A DNA stretch of 6,693 nucleotides from Alphaproteobacteria bacterium (GTDB lineage Bacteria; Pseudomonadota; Alphaproteobacteria; Sneathiellales; Sneathiellaceae). Positions 6,626 to 6,693 of the stretch are shown here, piece after piece. The notes under the pieces are model-generated. The model was given only the letters and a program-made list of their open reading frames with translations. It had not been told where the DNA came from and searched no databases. The position numbers and the translations under genes are program-made. The stretch is taken from NCBI GenBank assembly GCA_006226265.1, contig SBHH01000136.1:1-6693 (forward strand), read 5' to 3'. How positions within the stretch are numbered: position 1 is the stretch's first letter; the number at the start of each line of letters is the position of its first letter.

Positions 6626-6693
6626 ATGACTTTTTGATGATCACTGGCTTTTCAGGGGGCGGAGCCGGAATGTTTTCTGATTTTGACATGAGC

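Overview
The window holds six protein-coding genes of a bacterium, with no RNA genes, insertion sequences or CRISPR array. Clear Shine-Dalgarno sites, moderate GC content (slightly above half by eye), E. coli-like promoter boxes and the protein families point to a Gram-negative, probably a proteobacterium and perhaps an alphaproteobacterium. That placement is an inference from general character, not from a marker gene.

Layout. On the + strand, a tight block runs TetR-type regulator (42-659), a two-domain protein joining an alpha/beta hydrolase to a GT-B glycosyltransferase (659-2785, start overlapping the regulator's stop), and an integral-membrane methyltransferase matching the methanethiol S-methyltransferase MddA (2853-3635). 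A hairpin at about 3642-3678 ends this block and can serve both strands. Facing it on the - strand is a cysteine synthase-type PLP enzyme (3784-4866) with its own promoter. Further right on the - strand are a free-standing alpha/beta hydrolase (5069-5914) and a MarR-type regulator (6093 to about 6548, possibly starting further right).

The main discovery is that the regulator gene and the cysteine synthase gene, about 5 kb apart and on opposite strands, are each preceded by the same long inverted repeat. The sites are at 1-19 (left part cut off by the window edge) and 5027-5050. Read in the direction of transcription they share TTCGTTCGANCGAANTAAT. At the cysteine synthase gene the repeat fills the 17-bp spacer and laps into both boxes of an excellent sigma70-like promoter (TTGATT-N17-TAATAT), as expected for a repressor operator. 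The TetR protein at 42-659 is the obvious candidate to bind both.

Taken together, the predicted regulon couples an MddA-type thiol S-methyltransferase (methanethiol to dimethyl sulfide, using SAM), a cysteine synthase-like enzyme that would consume sulfide or another small nucleophile, and an unusual hydrolase-glycosyltransferase fusion of unknown substrate. A coordinated response to a volatile or toxic thiol, or metabolism of a glycosylated thiol, is a testable hypothesis but is not shown by the sequence. The MarR/hydrolase pair at the right end has no copy of this operator and looks like a separate unit.
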